The notes under the pieces were generated by a model. That model had not been told where the DNA came from. It saw only the letters and a list, made by a program, of their open reading frames with translations, and did no database searches. Both the position numbers and the translations under genes were made by a program. Below are positions 48,122 through 56,652 of a DNA stretch of 64,000 nucleotides, piece after piece. Source of the stretch: Rickettsia akari str. Hartford (GTDB lineage: Bacteria > Pseudomonadota > Alphaproteobacteria > Rickettsiales > Rickettsiaceae); NCBI RefSeq assembly GCF_000018205.1, contig NC_009881.1, positions 620,001 through 684,000 of the forward strand, in the 5' to 3' direction. Within the stretch, counting starts at the first letter, position 1. Every line of letters begins with the position of its first letter.

Positions 48122-48925
48122 ATGAACATAGGTAAATTTAAACTAATTGTTTTTGATACACTAGACAGTACAAGCTCTGAGGCTATGAGAATAGTTCAGA
48201 ATGCTAAAGTTGATTCAAACTATGCAGTACTAGCCAAATCTCAAACTAACGGACGTGGTAGAAACGGAAAAAACTGGCAGTCTAGGTCGGGTAACTTACA
48301 TGTAAGTTTACTAATAAAGCCTGATAAAGAGCTAGCATTATTACCGCAATTATCTTTTGTTACAGCACTTGCCATTTATGATTGTATGTCATCCCGTGGC
48401 TTGACCACGGGATCCAGTAAACCAACAACTAATGATACTGTAAGCTGTGTTCTGGAGCCTGTGGTCAAGCCACGGGATGACATTATACAACTAAAATGGC
48501 CTAACGATGTTCTCGTGAACGGTCGGAAAATTGCCGGTATACTTCTTGAATCTGTTAAAATAGAAAATAATTATTACCTTATTATCGGTATCGGTATTAA
48601 TATTACATATCACCCTGATAATATCGACCAGCCTACTACTAGCTTAATAAGCGAAAATCTACCGCCTATAGAGACGCAAGCTTTACTTCAAAAATTAATA
48701 GAAAATTTTGAAAAATATTATCAAATCTGGCATAATAACGGTTTTTCTTTTATTAGACAAAAATGGTTAGAACATGCGTACAAGTTACATGAAAATATTA
48801 GCGTCAAACATCAAAATGATATAATAACCGGTCTTTTTAAAGATATCGATAATACTGGTAGAATAATATTGCAACTACCTTCCAAAAAAATAATCTCTTT
48901 TTCCACTGCTGAACTTTCTTTTTAG
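48122..48925 (+). CDS. birA: Biotin--[acetyl-CoA-carboxylase] ligase BirA with in-frame RPE
   Basis: A 267-residue ligase that attaches biotin to carboxylase subunits. The biotinyl-AMP loop is NGRGRNGKNW (43-52) and the second motif KWPNDVLVNGRKIAGILLES (125-144). It has no N-terminal HTH, so it is a ligase only. Residues about 88-121 (CMSSRGLTTGSSKPTTNDTV and on to VKPRDDI) are a type C palindromic element translated in frame between helix LAIYD and the KWPND strand, only a few residues from the active site. The motifs are otherwise intact. The C-terminal SH3-like domain ends GRIILQLPSKKIISFSTAE. Works with bioY. Confidence 0.92.
   Translation: MNIGKFKLIVFDTLDSTSSEAMRIVQNAKVDSNYAVLAKSQTNGRGRNGKNWQSRSGNLHVSLLIKPDKELALLPQLSFVTALAIYDCMSSRGLTTGSSKPTTNDTVSCVLEPVVKPRDDIIQLKWPNDVLVNGRKIAGILLESVKIENNYYLIIGIGINITYHPDNIDQPTTSLISENLPPIETQALLQKLIENFEKYYQIWHNNGFSFIRQKWLEHAYKLHENISVKHQNDIITGLFKDIDNTGRIILQLPSKKIISFSTAELSF
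48383..48484. repeat. Type C palindromic element inside birA
   Basis: TGTCATCCCGTGGCTTGACC and ACGGGATCC form the left arm; the right is GTGGTCAAGCCACGGGATGA followed by CA. The outer 21 or so bases are perfectly complementary. Its 102 bases are a multiple of three and carry no stop in the birA frame. Confidence 0.9.
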
Positions 48926-48998
48926 CAAAAAAAATTACTAAATTTAAATTGTAGATTTAATTTTTGTTCACCTATACTTAAGCTCTAATTTAACAAGG

Positions 48999-49814
48999 TA
49001 ATAAATATATGCCCCAATAGAACAGCGCTCCCAGTTATGCGTCTCAGGCATTTTTAACAAATGCGTATGAGAAATTTAAAAGTCTTGCTCACGATAATAT
49101 TTGTACTTTAACACAAAATTTCTTAAAAATTGCAAAAACTTTTAAATGTGCGTTATTTACCGGTAATAATAAGGCATTTAAAGGTTTAATAGAACTATAT
49201 GACGAAGTAATAAAAAATGCCTTAGCATGAACTTCAAAATACGAATATAACATGATTTAGAGATATTATTGTCTTAATTGGAAGAGAATTTGAGAATGAA
49301 AAATGTATAAATACCTCTTAATAGCCTGTCATGTCTACATGCACCAGAAAATTATTCAGAGCTTATATCCTTAATACCTGAAGACGAAGATGAGATAATA
49401 ACCTCAGGAGATAATTATTGTAATATTATAGGGATATGAATTATGAACGCAATTACATTAGAAAAAATCATAATTGTTGGTAAAAATGCTCCAAAGCAAT
49501 TATTAACTGCTGAGTATCTATATACTAAAGGAGTAGCATTATACTCCGGTGCTATAATCTTGTATCAAGATAAAAAAGTAATTAATGATGCGATACAAAA
49601 GAAATTTATTGAATCTATAAAATATTTACAAGAAGCAATAATACTTGGAAAATTAGAGGCTTGCTTCGTAGTTAATGATTTTTACCATAAAGATTATCTT
49701 AACCTTGCAATGCCTTGAGATGGTTATTTAGTAAGTATCACGGATTATAAATTATCAAATATAAAAGTTCCGGAAAGTGCTAAATTAGATAACTATAACA
49801 TATTTGAAAATTAA
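48999..49814 (+). pseudogene. Decayed rickettsial gene of unknown family
   Basis: Readable blocks: SYASQAFLTNAYEKFKSLAH (about 49035), LKIAKTFKCALFTGNNKAFK, then ENYSELISLIPEDEDEIITS (about 49350), and a 91-codon open stretch 49443-49718 (KQLLTAEYLYTKGVALYSGA and IQKKFIESIKYLQEAIILGK). The last is helical and TPR/Sel1-like in look. Stops and shifts separate the blocks. I recognise no family. Confidence 0.45.
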
Positions 49815-50311
49815 TAGTAGAAAAAGTGGACTTTCTCAATAAAACTAAAAGTGCATAGAATCCTGCAATTTCCTACTTTCGTAAAGACACTGCCTACTTA
49901 GAACCATTAATAGAAAAATTTAATCGTGACCTACCAGGAGATTAGCAACTTACTAGTAGAAATAGAACCTGTAGAGAACTTAATAATGAAATCGTTGATT
50001 TTTCTATGATTGAATTAACTTAATTCAATCGAGAGGGAAATAGTACATAAGTCATAGGTAATACAAAGAGTGACAATATTAACACTTGTTGCTTTGAATT
50101 ATAAAAAATTGCTATCCACCATATCTTAAAAAATAAAGGGATAAAATAATAATGAATCACCAAGATAAAAAATGAACTAATAAAAACACCTAAAAATATA
50201 AAGATTATAGATAGATTATACCAAAAATTAAAAGAAGCATTCTGTTGCTGGCAAGGAGCAGCTTAATACAAATTTAGGAAATACAGTTTTTATTCCTGTG
50301 TAGATACGAAG
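49815..50311 (+). other. Coding debris, nothing recognised
   Basis: A broken frame reads TAYLEPLIEKFNRDLPGD, then SRNRTCRELNNEIVDFSMIE at about 49895-50020, and dissolves into stops. No gene, RNA or complete repeat is supported until the type A element at 50312. Confidence 0.35.
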
Positions 50312-50433
50312 TAGTCATTGCGAAGAGCTGTAGGCGACGCAGCAATCCAACAAAAATAATAAAAATTCTGTAAATCAGAATTTTTTACTGGATTGCTTCG
50401 TCAAAACTTACAGTTTTGCCTCACAATGACGGA
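50312..50433. repeat. Type A palindromic element
   Basis: TAGTCATTGCGAAGAGCTGT, GCAGCAATCC, the inner stem AATTCTGTAAATCAGAATTT, and GGATTGCTTCGTCAAAACTT ending CACAATGACGG. Confidence 0.85.
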
Positions 50434-50462
50434 AATAATTTGAAAGGTAAACATGTGCAAAA

Positions 50463-50783
50463 AAAACAGTCGTGAAAAATTTTCAGCATCAAATTAAGTT
50501 TTTAGAAAATATCACAGGATAGTGTATGGATTGGTATAGAAATTAATATGCTATGCCGAAATTATGGCGTTATGCGATAGTAAATTCCTTGCTCTAGAAA
50601 ATATAAGCTTCAGACATATAATAACGGAAAGGTATTTTATATTTAAAATAAGATTTATTAAAAATATCACTACTAAAATGCGTATTTTTTAAAGAACGGA
50701 AATTTGAAATTAAACGGATTATTAATGTTGAAGCAAAAAGCAAATTTTTAAATATAGTAGCGTTGGAAATATATGTATCATGA
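50463..50783 (+). pseudogene. GTA head-tail adaptor (gp9-like) remnant
   Basis: Broken frames read CYAEIMALCDSKFLALENIS, FRHIITERYFIFKIRFIKNI, TTKMRIF, then after a poly-T frameshift FFKERKFEIKRIINVEAKSK and FLNIVALEIYVS with TGA at 50781. The ITTKMR..F..R.FEIK.IIN pattern fits head-tail joining proteins of the RcGTA gp9 type. The stop overlaps the start of the next ORF by 11 bases, as in a phage-like tail operon. Family assignment by eye is tentative, but the genomic position strongly supports it. Confidence 0.55.
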
Positions 50784-51345
50784 TTTTATCTATAATTTTC
50801 GGCTCAGTTTGTATAAATTACTTATAAACGATAATGAAATAAACACTAAGATTAACAAAATATATTTTGCCGTTGTTCAGGATGCAAAATGTCCGTTCTT
50901 ACTTATTAATATATTGAATGTTAATAATGTATCTACTAATGTACAAAATATAATACAGCTGGAATTTGAAAGATGTATTTTTACTAATGATAAAAATCGT
51001 AATATTGCTCTAAGCCTTGCTAGTAAAATAAGCGATCAAATAGAACATTACTCATTTGAAAATGTTGCATGGATAAAAGCAAATAAAATAGAGTTGCAAG
51101 CTAGCAAAGATTTAGTCAATACAAAACTGGTAATGAATTATCATGCGTTGTTGAAAAGCCATCTGTGTTCTAGTAGCGTGACAGGTGTGGTCTGTATGGA
51201 TATCCAAGTCGTCATTGCGAGCGACATTTGGTCATGTGGCAATCAAGAAAAACTTGTAAAAATGAATTTTCACGATATACGCATGCCGGAATTTAAGTTT
51301 TGCGGTCGGAAAGCCGTAATTGTCTACTTCTCATGCTATAACTAA
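50773..51345 (+). pseudogene. GTA DUF3168-like (gp10-like) protein, C-terminus replaced by repeat
   Basis: A 190-codon ORF. The first 135 residues (YNFRLSLYKLLINDNEINTK, IYFAVVQDAKCPFLLINILN, NIALSLASKISDQIEHYSFE, TKLVMNYHALLKS) fit DUF3168 tail-terminator-like proteins such as RcGTA gp10. From about 51170 the frame runs into a type A repeat remnant (GTCATTGCGAGCGACATTTG) and then out of frame across the start of the next gene. Possibly still translated, but the ending is aberrant. Confidence 0.55.
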
Positions 51346-51874
51346 ATCAGGTCTAGAAGCAAGACATTTAGACTACAACTATGGCTGTCAAAAATATTTA
51401 ATCAACAATGCAAAGTTAAGCAGTACTAAATTTGAGCAATGTAATAGCTACTTTAAAGCAAGACGAGGCAGTAATTTTGCGTTTAGATTTAGGGATTATG
51501 CCTATTATAAAGTAACTAACGGAATGATCGCTAGAGGTGACGGCAATTTAAATAAATTTCAGCTAAAGAAGATATATAGCGATGCTATTGCTCCTTACGA
51601 ACGAGTAATTACTACACAGGTTAAGAATAATAGTGTAGTTCTATATATTAATAACGCAAGGACTATGGGTATAGTCGATTATAATGGCGGGAATGTAACC
51701 TTACCGAAGCCTTTAGGACAAGATACAACTTTAAATGCTGATTTTACTTCTGACGTAGCGGTTAGATTTAGTATAGATAGTTTTGCATATTATCATTGTA
51801 ATGACGGTTCTATAGAATTACCCAACATAGAGTTTATGGCGGTAATTATATTAGTATTGCCATTGAAGAAGTAA
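51262..51874 (+). pseudogene. GTA DUF2460-like distal tail protein (gp12-like), frameshifted
   Basis: ATG 51262 gives MNFHDIRMPEF, the characteristic FHDIR-PE start of TIGR02217/DUF2460 proteins. After a frameshift near 51330 the sequence continues STSHAITKSGLEARHLDYNY, SYFKARRGSNFAFRFRDYAY, GDGNLNKFQLKKIYSDAIAP, and ADFTSDVAVRFSIDSFAYYH with SIELPNIEFM at the end. The ARRG...FRFRDYAYYK block is typical of these tail proteins. The ORF starting 51320 is this gene minus its true N-terminus. Confidence 0.75.
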
Positions 51875-52618
51875 TAACAAAGCTCTCTAATTTTGTTTAT
51901 TGTTTTAAAATTAAGCTAGCTAGCGGTGAGGAATTAAACTTAACAAATAGTGATCATGCTATAAAAAGTGAGGAGAGAGTTTTTTACCGAATTCCGGTTT
52001 AGATGTCAAAGAAGCGGAATTTAACAATTCTGCACAAAATCATATAATCTTGGAAGGGTATTTTGAAGAAAACTGCATTATGACGACAATGGATTTAAAT
52101 AATTCTATTGTTAAAATCGTAATATATACTGACAAGCTTTTTGAGCATTTCGTTACATATTATTGCACTTCATATACACAATATGATTTAAACTTTAAAA
52201 TATATTTAAAACCTGAAACGGTAAAATATAATCAGACTATAATTAATCAATATAGCAAAACATGTAAAGCCGTTTTCGGAAATAGTAAATGCCAAATAGA
52301 TAAAGCTTTATATAGCGGTATATATAATAATGTTAAAGAAATGCTCAAGGCAAGTTTAAAGATAAAGAAAACGGCTATTATGACGGAGGTCGAATTATAT
52401 TCGGCAAAAATCATTTTAGCAGTACAGTTCTAAGCAATGTCAGTGATTTGATTATATTAGACGATATTATACAAGATTATGCTAAAGATACAGAGGAAGT
52501 AAACATTATTGCCGGATGTGATAAAAATTTTATAAGCTGTTGCAATAAATTTAATAATGTTATAAACTTCAGGGGTACACCACTAAGACCAAAAAAAGAC
52601 TTTATAAATTTAGTATAA
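51836..52618 (+). pseudogene. GTA DUF2163/BR0599-like tail protein (gp13-like), frameshifted
   Basis: N-terminal block NFVYCFKIKLASGEELNLTN with SDHAI, then EAEFNNSAQNHIILEGYFEE and SIVKIVIYTDKLFEHFVTYY (52050-52433). The diagnostic cysteine motif QYSKTCKAVFGNSKCQIDKA at about 52251-52310 is intact. After another frameshift at about 52425 the C-terminal signature reads AGCDKNFISCCNKFNNVINF and RGTPLRPKKDFINLV, ending TAA 52616-52618. These are hallmark motifs of DUF2163 with the phage BR0599 C-terminal domain, known from RcGTA gp13. Two to three shifts make it non-functional. Confidence 0.82.
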
Positions 52619-52621
52619 TCA

Positions 52622-52795
52622 ATGAAACAAAGTTTTATAAAACTAGTATATGCAGAGCTAAAGAATATAATAAATATGAAAAGCTCCAAACAACAGCAAA
52701 AAAAAGAAATGCAATTAATGGATTATTTTAGAATAGTTGAAAGTAATGTATTATATGCATTTCAAAAAATAAAAAAGGAATATGAAAGATACTAA
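52622..52795 (+). CDS. Small hypothetical protein
   Basis: A 57-residue Lys/Gln-rich ORF starts MKQSFIKLVYAELKNII and ends YAFQKIKKEYERY. It begins three bases after the DUF2163 remnant stop and overlaps the next gene by 14 bases. The tight spacing suggests coupled translation, but there is no clear SD and it could be debris. Confidence 0.4.
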   Translation: MKQSFIKLVYAELKNIINMKSSKQQQKKEMQLMDYFRIVESNVLYAFQKIKKEYERY

Positions 52796-53114
52796 ACGTT
52801 TTTTTAACAAAAATAATAGATTAAACAAAGGTTATGCTAAGACTTTTAGTGTCAATGAGCCTGATAATAATTTTTACCGTAAAAAGTTTGAACATATATT
52901 ACCGCCAATTGATTTAATCAGTGAATATGAGAGTATTTATCCCGGTACTTTACAGGAATTAATTCATATGGCACAAAAAGAACAATCTCATAAGCATGCT
53001 ATAGACCTAAAAAACTTGAAAATACAGGAAAGAGTCGCTAAATTAACACGAATCTGTTTATTAATATTTGGAATTTGCCTTATAGTTTCAATTTTTTTAA
53101 AACTTTCTAAATAA
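52782..53114 (+). CDS. DUF2335-like small membrane protein
   Basis: A 110-residue protein. After a basic N-terminus comes FEHILPPIDLISEYESIYPG, then TLQELIHMAQKEQSHKHAID, the layout of DUF2335 (LPPPE.L..YE...PG......MAE.EQ.HRH), and a single C-terminal transmembrane helix ICLLIFGICLIVSIFLKL. Such proteins are small, often prophage-linked membrane proteins of unknown function; its place right after the GTA remnant fits. Confidence 0.7.
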   Translation: MKDTKRFFNKNNRLNKGYAKTFSVNEPDNNFYRKKFEHILPPIDLISEYESIYPGTLQELIHMAQKEQSHKHAIDLKNLKIQERVAKLTRICLLIFGICLIVSIFLKLSK

Positions 53115-53209
53115 AATTAAAGACAAAATATTTTATTTACTTGTAATTTTAAATAAAATAAGTTAAATGCAATATATATTTATTTATAAACATAATACGG
53201 AGCAACTTT

Positions 53210-53731
53210 ATTTCTAAAAATAATTTTCCTAAGGCTAATAGAGAAATCAGAGCTAGAGAAGTTCGTCTAGTAGGCGAAAACGGCGAAATGCACGGCGTCG
53301 TAAATATTAGGGAAGCATTAGATATGGCCGAAAGAGTCGGTCTTGACTTAGTCGAGATATCACCAAATGCTGTACCCCCTGTCTGTAAAATTCTAGATTT
53401 TGGTAAATTTAAGTACGAAAGCAAAAAGCGTTTACATGAAGCACGCAAAAAGCAAAAAGTCGTCGTACTTAAAGAAATGAAATTTAAACCTAATATCAGT
53501 ATAGGTGATTTTGAAACTAAGCTAAGAAAAATAAAAGAATTTTTAAAAGACGGAGATAAAGTAAAAATTTCTTTATGGTTTAAGGGACGAGAAATTCTTC
53601 ATAAAGAAGTTGGTCAAGAACTATTTAAACGTATAGAAGTAGGACTCGAAGGACTCGTTAAAATCGATCAGCATGCTAAAATGGAAGGTAAGCAGATGAT
53701 AATGATAGTTAGCCCTGATATTAAGGTGTGA
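53210..53731 (+). CDS. infC: Translation initiation factor IF-3, AUU start
   Basis: IF-3 binds the 30S subunit and enforces start-codon and initiator-tRNA selection. With the ATT at 53210 as start the protein is 173 residues: [20 protein letters not shown] then [20 protein letters not shown], the standard N-domain; [20 protein letters not shown], then the linker and C-domain ([26 protein letters not shown]-like [15 protein letters not shown]). GGAG (53199-53202) lies 7 bases before ATT. The first ATG in frame (53288) would remove most of the N-domain. AUU starts on infC underlie autoregulation in other bacteria. Confidence 0.9.
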   Translation: MSKNNFPKANREIRAREVRLVGENGEMHGVVNIREALDMAERVGLDLVEISPNAVPPVCKILDFGKFKYESKKRLHEARKKQKVVVLKEMKFKPNISIGDFETKLRKIKEFLKDGDKVKISLWFKGREILHKEVGQELFKRIEVGLEGLVKIDQHAKMEGKQMIMIVSPDIKV

Positions 53732-53762
53732 TAGCTACTCAAATCATTATGAGCTACGTGGC

Positions 53763-53952
53763 TGTTGTTACATGGATCGGTAGAACCTACTCGATTTTGT
53801 TCTCGCGTAGGCGTGGATCCAGCAAAATAACTTCACTATTAATATAGAAGTTACATATTTTATAAAACAAACATATAAAAAAAGTTATTTTTATATGTTT
53901 TACTAAATTCCTACCTACGCAGGAATGACATAGAAGAGCCATACAACAACGC
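53763..53952. repeat. Long type B palindromic element between infC and pdhC
   Basis: Outer arms TGTTGTTACATGG and CCATACAACAAC; inner arms TCGCGTAGGCGTGGATCC and CCTACCTACGCAGGAATGAC. The interior holds an AT-rich stem (AACATATAAAA / TTTTATATGTT). Confidence 0.75.
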
Positions 53953-54007
53953 CTCCTCGCAATAATGTTAAGAACAACAATAATAAAAAATCGAATCTAA
54001 ACAAATT

Positions 54008-55246
54008 ATGCCGATTAAAATTTTAATGCCTGCTTTATCTCCGACTATGACGGCAGGCAATCTAGCTAGGTGGTTAAAGAAAGAAGGGGATAAAGTTAAT
54101 CCTGGGGAAGTGATTGCCGAAATTGAAACCGATAAAGCCACGATGGAAGTAGAAGCAGTAGATGAAGGTATACTTGCCAAAATAGTTATCCCACAAAATA
54201 GTCAAAATGTACCTGTTAACTCTTTAATTGCCGTATTAAGTGAAGCAAGAGAAGAAAAAGCGGATATTGATGCGTTTATTGCAAAAAATAATAATGTATC
54301 ACCGTCACCGAAACCAGATACTAACCTTCCAAAACACCACGAGAATATAGCTAAGGTAGAAGAACAGGTAGCAGTGATAAAACATGATACTAGTAAAATA
54401 TTCGCCTCACCTCTTGCAAAAAGACTTGCAAAAATGGGAAATATTAAACTTGAGAGCGTGAAAGGTAGTGGTCCGCACGGTAGAATAGTCAAACAAGATG
54501 TCTTATCATATACTCCTAGCACTGTTCATAATAAAATAGTTAGTAGAAATCCTGAAGAATATCGTTTAGTACCAAATAATAATATCCGCAAGATTATAGC
54601 CAAGCGTCTGCTTGAATCTAAACAAACAGTTCCGCATTTTTATTTATCTATAGAATGTAATGTTGATAAATTGTTAGATATAAGAGAAGATATTAATAAA
54701 TCTTTTTCTGAAGATAAAGCAACAAGGATATCGGTTAATGATTTTATTATTTTAGCAGTAGCCAAAGCTTTACAAGCAGTACCAAATGCCAATGCTAGTT
54801 GGAGGGAAGATGCGATTAGATATTACAATAATGTCGATATTTCAGTAGCGGTAGCGATTGAGAACGGGCTTGTTACACCGATAGTTAAAAATGCCAATCA
54901 AAAAAACATTATAGAGATATCTCGTGAAATGAAAAAATTAATAAAGAAAGCAAAAGATAACAAATTAACCCCTGAAGAATTTCAGGGCGGAGGGTTTACA
55001 ATTTCTAACCTCGGTATGTACGGTGTGAAAAATTTCAATGCTATAATTAACCCACCGCAAAGTTGTATAATGGGCGTCGGAGCCAGTGCAAAACGTGCTA
55101 TAGTCAAGAATGATCAAATAACTATAGAAACAATTATGGATGTAACTCTTTCTGCAGATCACCGAGTAGTAGACGGAGCAGTCGGTGCTGAGTTCTTGGC
55201 AGCATTTAAGAAATTTATAGAAAGCCCAGCTTTGATGTTGATATAA
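54008..55246 (+). CDS. pdhC: Pyruvate dehydrogenase E2, dihydrolipoyllysine acetyltransferase
   Basis: The 412-residue core subunit of the pyruvate dehydrogenase complex. One N-terminal lipoyl domain (1-80; lipoyl-Lys in [16 protein letters not shown]), a linker, an E3/E1-binding domain (about 130-170; [33 protein letters not shown]), and the CoA acetyltransferase domain ending with the catalytic [22 protein letters not shown] is complete, and family length is normal for a one-lipoyl alphaproteobacterial enzyme. E1 and E3 genes are not in the window. Confidence 0.94.
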   Translation: MPIKILMPALSPTMTAGNLARWLKKEGDKVNPGEVIAEIETDKATMEVEAVDEGILAKIVIPQNSQNVPVNSLIAVLSEAREEKADIDAFIAKNNNVSPSPKPDTNLPKHHENIAKVEEQVAVIKHDTSKIFASPLAKRLAKMGNIKLESVKGSGPHGRIVKQDVLSYTPSTVHNKIVSRNPEEYRLVPNNNIRKIIAKRLLESKQTVPHFYLSIECNVDKLLDIREDINKSFSEDKATRISVNDFIILAVAKALQAVPNANASWREDAIRYYNNVDISVAVAIENGLVTPIVKNANQKNIIEISREMKKLIKKAKDNKLTPEEFQGGGFTISNLGMYGVKNFNAIINPPQSCIMGVGASAKRAIVKNDQITIETIMDVTLSADHRVVDGAVGAEFLAAFKKFIESPALMLI

Positions 55247-55290
55247 GTCGTCATTGCGAGCATTGCACCTGTGGATCAATTTCAGCTCTG

Positions 55291-55391
55291 TGTCATCCTG
55301 TGGCCTTGACCACGGGATCCATAAACACAACTTAAAATACTAATGTTATAGTGTGTTAAGATGGATACCGAGCTCAAGTCGCGGTATGACA
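55291..55391. repeat. Type C palindromic element upstream of prfA
   Basis: TGTCATCCTGTGGCCTTGAC with CACGGGATCC, paired with GGATACCGAGCTCAAGTCGC and GGTATGACA. A type A half (GTCATTGCGAGCATTG at 55248) lies immediately upstream. Confidence 0.75.
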
Positions 55392-55410
55392 ATAATCAAA
55401 ATAAAATAAC

Positions 55411-56478
55411 ATGAGTTTTTCAGATAATTTAGCAAAAATTTTAGATAAATATGACAATTTAGGCAAAAAATTATCTTCCGGCATTATGGGAGACGAATTT
55501 GTTAAGGCATCTAAAGAATATGCCGAACTTGAAGATGTTGTAGTAAAAATTAAAGAATATAATAAAGCTAAATCTGAGCTTGAAGAAGCAAATAATTTTA
55601 AGCTAGAACTGGGATTTGATAATGCAACTTTAGCAATGATTGAAGACGAAATACATATCCTTGAAAATTCGTTACCAAAACTTGAAAGAGCTGTAAAAAT
55701 TGCGTTATTACCGAAAGATGATGCGGATAGTAAAAGTGCTATTATTGAAGTTAGAGCAGGAAGCGGCGGAGAAGAAGCAGCACTTTTTGCTGCCGTACTT
55801 TTCAATATGTACCAACGATACGCCGAGTTAAAAGGATGGCGTTTCGAGATATTAGCAATTTCCGATACTGGCATAGGCGGTTATAAAGAAGCATCTGCAT
55901 CGATAAAAGGCAAAGATGTATTCTCTAAGCTCAAATTTGAGTCGGGCGTTCATAGAGTGCAGAGAGTACCGGAAACGGAATCACAAGGACGTATTCACAC
56001 TTCGGCAGCAACAGTTGCAGTACTTCCTGAGGCTGAAGAGGTTGATATTAAAATTGAAGATAAAGACTTAAGAATTGATACTTATAGAGCTTCAGGGGCT
56101 GGTGGACAGCACGTTAATACTACCGATTCTGCCGTACGTATAACCCATATCCCTACCGGTATTACCGTAGCATTACAAGATGAGAAGTCGCAGCATAAAA
56201 ATAAAGCAAAGGCGTTAAAAATTCTACGTGCTAGAATTTATGAAGAAGAACGACGTAATAAGGAACAAGAAAGAGCCGATAGTAGAAGAGGGCAGATAGG
56301 TTCGGGAGATCGTTCGGAACGGATACGTACTTATAATTTCCCACAGGGAAGAGTATCCGACCATAGAATAAACTTAACACTTTATAAGATAGACGAAGTA
56401 GTTAAAAACGGACAATTAGATGAATTTATTGAAGCTTTAATTGCAGAGGATGAAGCTAAAAAACTTTCAGAGATATAG
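55411..56478 (+). CDS. prfA: Peptide chain release factor 1
   Basis: A 355-residue factor reading UAA and UAG. The decoding motif PxT appears as PET in [18 protein letters not shown]; the peptidyl-hydrolysis motif GGQ lies in [32 protein letters not shown] and [21 protein letters not shown] are also standard. Length and domains are normal. Flanked on both sides by type C elements. Confidence 0.96.
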   Translation: MSFSDNLAKILDKYDNLGKKLSSGIMGDEFVKASKEYAELEDVVVKIKEYNKAKSELEEANNFKLELGFDNATLAMIEDEIHILENSLPKLERAVKIALLPKDDADSKSAIIEVRAGSGGEEAALFAAVLFNMYQRYAELKGWRFEILAISDTGIGGYKEASASIKGKDVFSKLKFESGVHRVQRVPETESQGRIHTSAATVAVLPEAEEVDIKIEDKDLRIDTYRASGAGGQHVNTTDSAVRITHIPTGITVALQDEKSQHKNKAKALKILRARIYEEERRNKEQERADSRRGQIGSGDRSERIRTYNFPQGRVSDHRINLTLYKIDEVVKNGQLDEFIEALIAEDEAKKLSEI

Positions 56479-56484
56479 ATGCGA

Positions 56485-56645
56485 TGTCATGCAATGGCTT
56501 GACCACAGCATCCAGTAAAAACCATTTAAAGTATACCAAATTATTTTGGCATTTTTAATTGGATTCAGTGATAAATCGAATTAGATAACACCGAGATATT
56601 TTTAGTATAAAAAGATGGATACCGTGGTCAAGCCACGGTATGACA
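56485..56645. repeat. Type C palindromic element between prfA and recJ
   Basis: TGTCATGCAATGGCTTGACC with ACAGCATCC, and GGATACCGTGGTCAAGCCAC with GGTATGACA. Its ends are close to the prfA stop and recJ start. Confidence 0.75.
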
Positions 56646-56652
56646 ATGTAAA

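Noticed and set aside
53288..53731. infC starting at the first ATG
   Set aside because: It would lose most of the conserved N-domain; the ATT at 53210 has an SD and restores it.
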